Below, piece after piece: positions 5,417 to 7,138 of a stretch of DNA of 7,138 bases. Under the pieces are notes generated by a model. That model saw only the letters and a list, made by a program, of their open reading frames with translations. It searched no databases and was not told the origin of the DNA. The DNA comes from Anaerolineae bacterium (GTDB taxonomy: Bacteria; Chloroflexota; Anaerolineae; UBA1429): assembly GCA_016928125.1 (NCBI GenBank), contig JAFGLK010000184.1:1-7138 (forward strand), written 5' to 3'. Positions within the stretch are counted from its first letter, which is position 1. Every line of letters begins with the position of its first letter. The position numbers were made by a program, and so were the translations under genes.

Positions 5417-6319
5417 ATGGCGAACCAAGGGACATCGGTCACGATAGAGCGCTTTGATCCCGGTCTACCGCATCGCGGCAAGGTCTTGGCGGCTGTGCAA
5501 GCCCATGCCGATGACATCCCCTTTTTCTGCGGCGGCACGGTGGCCAAGTTGCTGGCCGAGGGCTACACCGGCTACCTGATTCAGACCACGAACGACGAAA
5601 AGTGCGGCCCGACCACGAGCCTTGGCGAGACGATCCTGAGCAACGAACGCGAGGTGGATGCCCTCGCCCGCGTGCTCGGCTTTAGCAAGGTGTACAACCT
5701 GGGCTACCGCAATCATCGTCTCGACGAGGTCTCGTCTCAGGAGATCCGTGGCCGACTGATCTTTCTCTATCGTCTGCTCAAGGTCGATGTCGTTCTGACG
5801 TTCAACCCCTGGGGCCAGGGCGAGGAGAACCCCGATCACTATGTCACGGGCCATGTGGCCGAGGAGGCCTGCTGGATGGCCGGGATGAACAAGGACTATC
5901 CCGAGCAACTGGACGCTGGCCTTGAGCCCCATGGCGTTCGTCAAAAGTACTACTGGGTGGCGCGCCCAGGGCAGCCCTACAATCGCGTAGTGGACATTGG
6001 CCCCTTTATGGAGCCCAAGATCGCTTCCATGAGCGTCAACAAGTCTCAGGGGCCAGCGGGGTCGCAGGGGCGTAGGCTGAAGGCCAGGCTGGCCGCTCAA
6101 GGGTTGCGCCTGCCTCTACTCGATGGCGATGATGAGGCCGCGGATCGGGCCTACATCCGACAGTTCTGCCTGGACGAGTATCGCGAGCTCGGGCAGCGCC
6201 ACGGACTCGAGTACGCCGAGGCGTTCTACTGCATGCCGCAGGGCGCGTCCTTCACCGGCAGCGATCGACCGGGAGCGGTCGACGCCTATGTGGCAGCGCA
6301 CGCCGTGCCTCGGGAATAG
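5417..6319 (+). CDS. PIG-L family (LmbE-like) zinc-dependent deacetylase
   Basis: 300 aa. The metal and catalytic motif AHADD is at residues 29-33 (H30, D32, D33; most members have HPDD), followed by the typical stretch GGTVAKLLAEGY (39-50). The second metal motif is NPDHYVTGHVAEEA (138-151), with H141 and H146. The fold is Rossmann-like; members remove N-acetyl or related acyl groups from sugars such as GlcNAc-inositol, GlcNAc-PI or bacillithiol and mycothiol precursors, or from natural-product intermediates. No signal peptide is seen, so it is likely cytosolic. Start ATG 5417 is preceded by GGGAGG (5402-5407, 9 nt spacing). The frame stays open upstream to 5255, but that would read through the EF-G terminator and add 54 residues unlike the family. 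The substrate cannot be told; no thiol-synthesis or glycosyltransferase gene is adjacent. It converges on the HtrA gene, 60 nt between stops. Confidence 0.92.
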   Translation: MANQGTSVTIERFDPGLPHRGKVLAAVQAHADDIPFFCGGTVAKLLAEGYTGYLIQTTNDEKCGPTTSLGETILSNEREVDALARVLGFSKVYNLGYRNHRLDEVSSQEIRGRLIFLYRLLKVDVVLTFNPWGQGEENPDHYVTGHVAEEACWMAGMNKDYPEQLDAGLEPHGVRQKYYWVARPGQPYNRVVDIGPFMEPKIASMSVNKSQGPAGSQGRRLKARLAAQGLRLPLLDGDDEAADRAYIRQFCLDEYRELGQRHGLEYAEAFYCMPQGASFTGSDRPGAVDAYVAAHAVPRE

Positions 6320-6359
6320 ACAACTCCCGCCGCGCTCCACGACCAGCGGCGGGAGTTGT
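6320..6359. terminator. Perfect 14-bp hairpin between convergent genes
   Basis: The arms 6320-6333 and 6346-6359 are exact reverse complements around a 12-nt loop. The left arm begins at the base after the TAG of the PIG-L gene, and the right arm ends 20 nt from the stop of the HtrA gene. It can fold in both transcripts and so may serve as a shared bidirectional terminator. Neither side has a T-run, as with the hairpin at 2063-2092. Confidence 0.6.
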
Positions 6360-6379
6360 ATCCGTCCGGTTGCGTCGAT

Positions 6380-7138
<759 letters not shown>

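Noticed and set aside
5465..6100. Minus-strand open frame of 211 codons opposite the PIG-L gene
   Set aside because: It lies wholly inside the clear PIG-L coding region and has no recognisable motif.

Overview
The window carries six protein-coding genes in a compact, GC-rich bacterial layout: three on the minus strand at the left, two on the plus strand in the middle, and one minus-strand gene cut off by the right edge. The gene set includes a single-RRM RNA-binding protein, a YibE/F membrane protein, an EF-G paralogue outside a str operon, a PIG-L deacetylase and an HtrA protease with one visible PDZ domain. Together with the high GC content and use of GTG starts, this would suit a Chloroflexota (Anaerolineae-like) genome. 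That placement is inference from gene style, not from a marker gene. No mobile element, CRISPR array, tRNA or rRNA is visible.

Layout. At 1-578 (minus) lies the N-terminal half of an enolase-superfamily enzyme (mandelate racemase/muconate lactonizing type) that starts at GTG 578. At 741-1979 (minus) is a YibE/F-family polytopic membrane protein, possibly made from a leaderless mRNA. The spacer 1980-2219 is unusually full of inverted repeats: five consecutive dyads cover 2027-2211. At 2220-2510 (minus) is a 96-aa RRM protein whose start is GTG 2510. Between it and the next gene is a divergent regulatory region, 2511-3118. This holds a near-consensus promoter facing left (about 212 nt of leader before the RRM gene, with hairpins that exclude one another) and a good promoter facing right (about 144 nt of leader before the EF-G gene). 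At 3119-5188 (plus) is a full-length, 689-aa EF-G-type GTPase followed by a strong intrinsic terminator (5238-5291). At 5417-6319 (plus) is a 300-aa PIG-L family deacetylase. It converges on a minus-strand HtrA-type serine protease (6380-7138, partial), and a perfect 14-bp hairpin lies between the two stops.

How the parts relate. The genes look mainly monocistronic: terminator-like hairpins and separate promoters isolate most of them, so the window is a set of neighbouring single genes and not one pathway. The RRM protein and the EF-G paralogue share one divergent control region and both act on RNA or translation. Joint control under cold or translational stress is possible but is inference. 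The most interesting non-coding signals are the dyad-rich element at 2027-2211, the switch-like leader of the RRM gene at 2554-2608, and the leader of the EF-G paralogue with a possible serine-rich leader peptide that overlaps the EF-G start codon.
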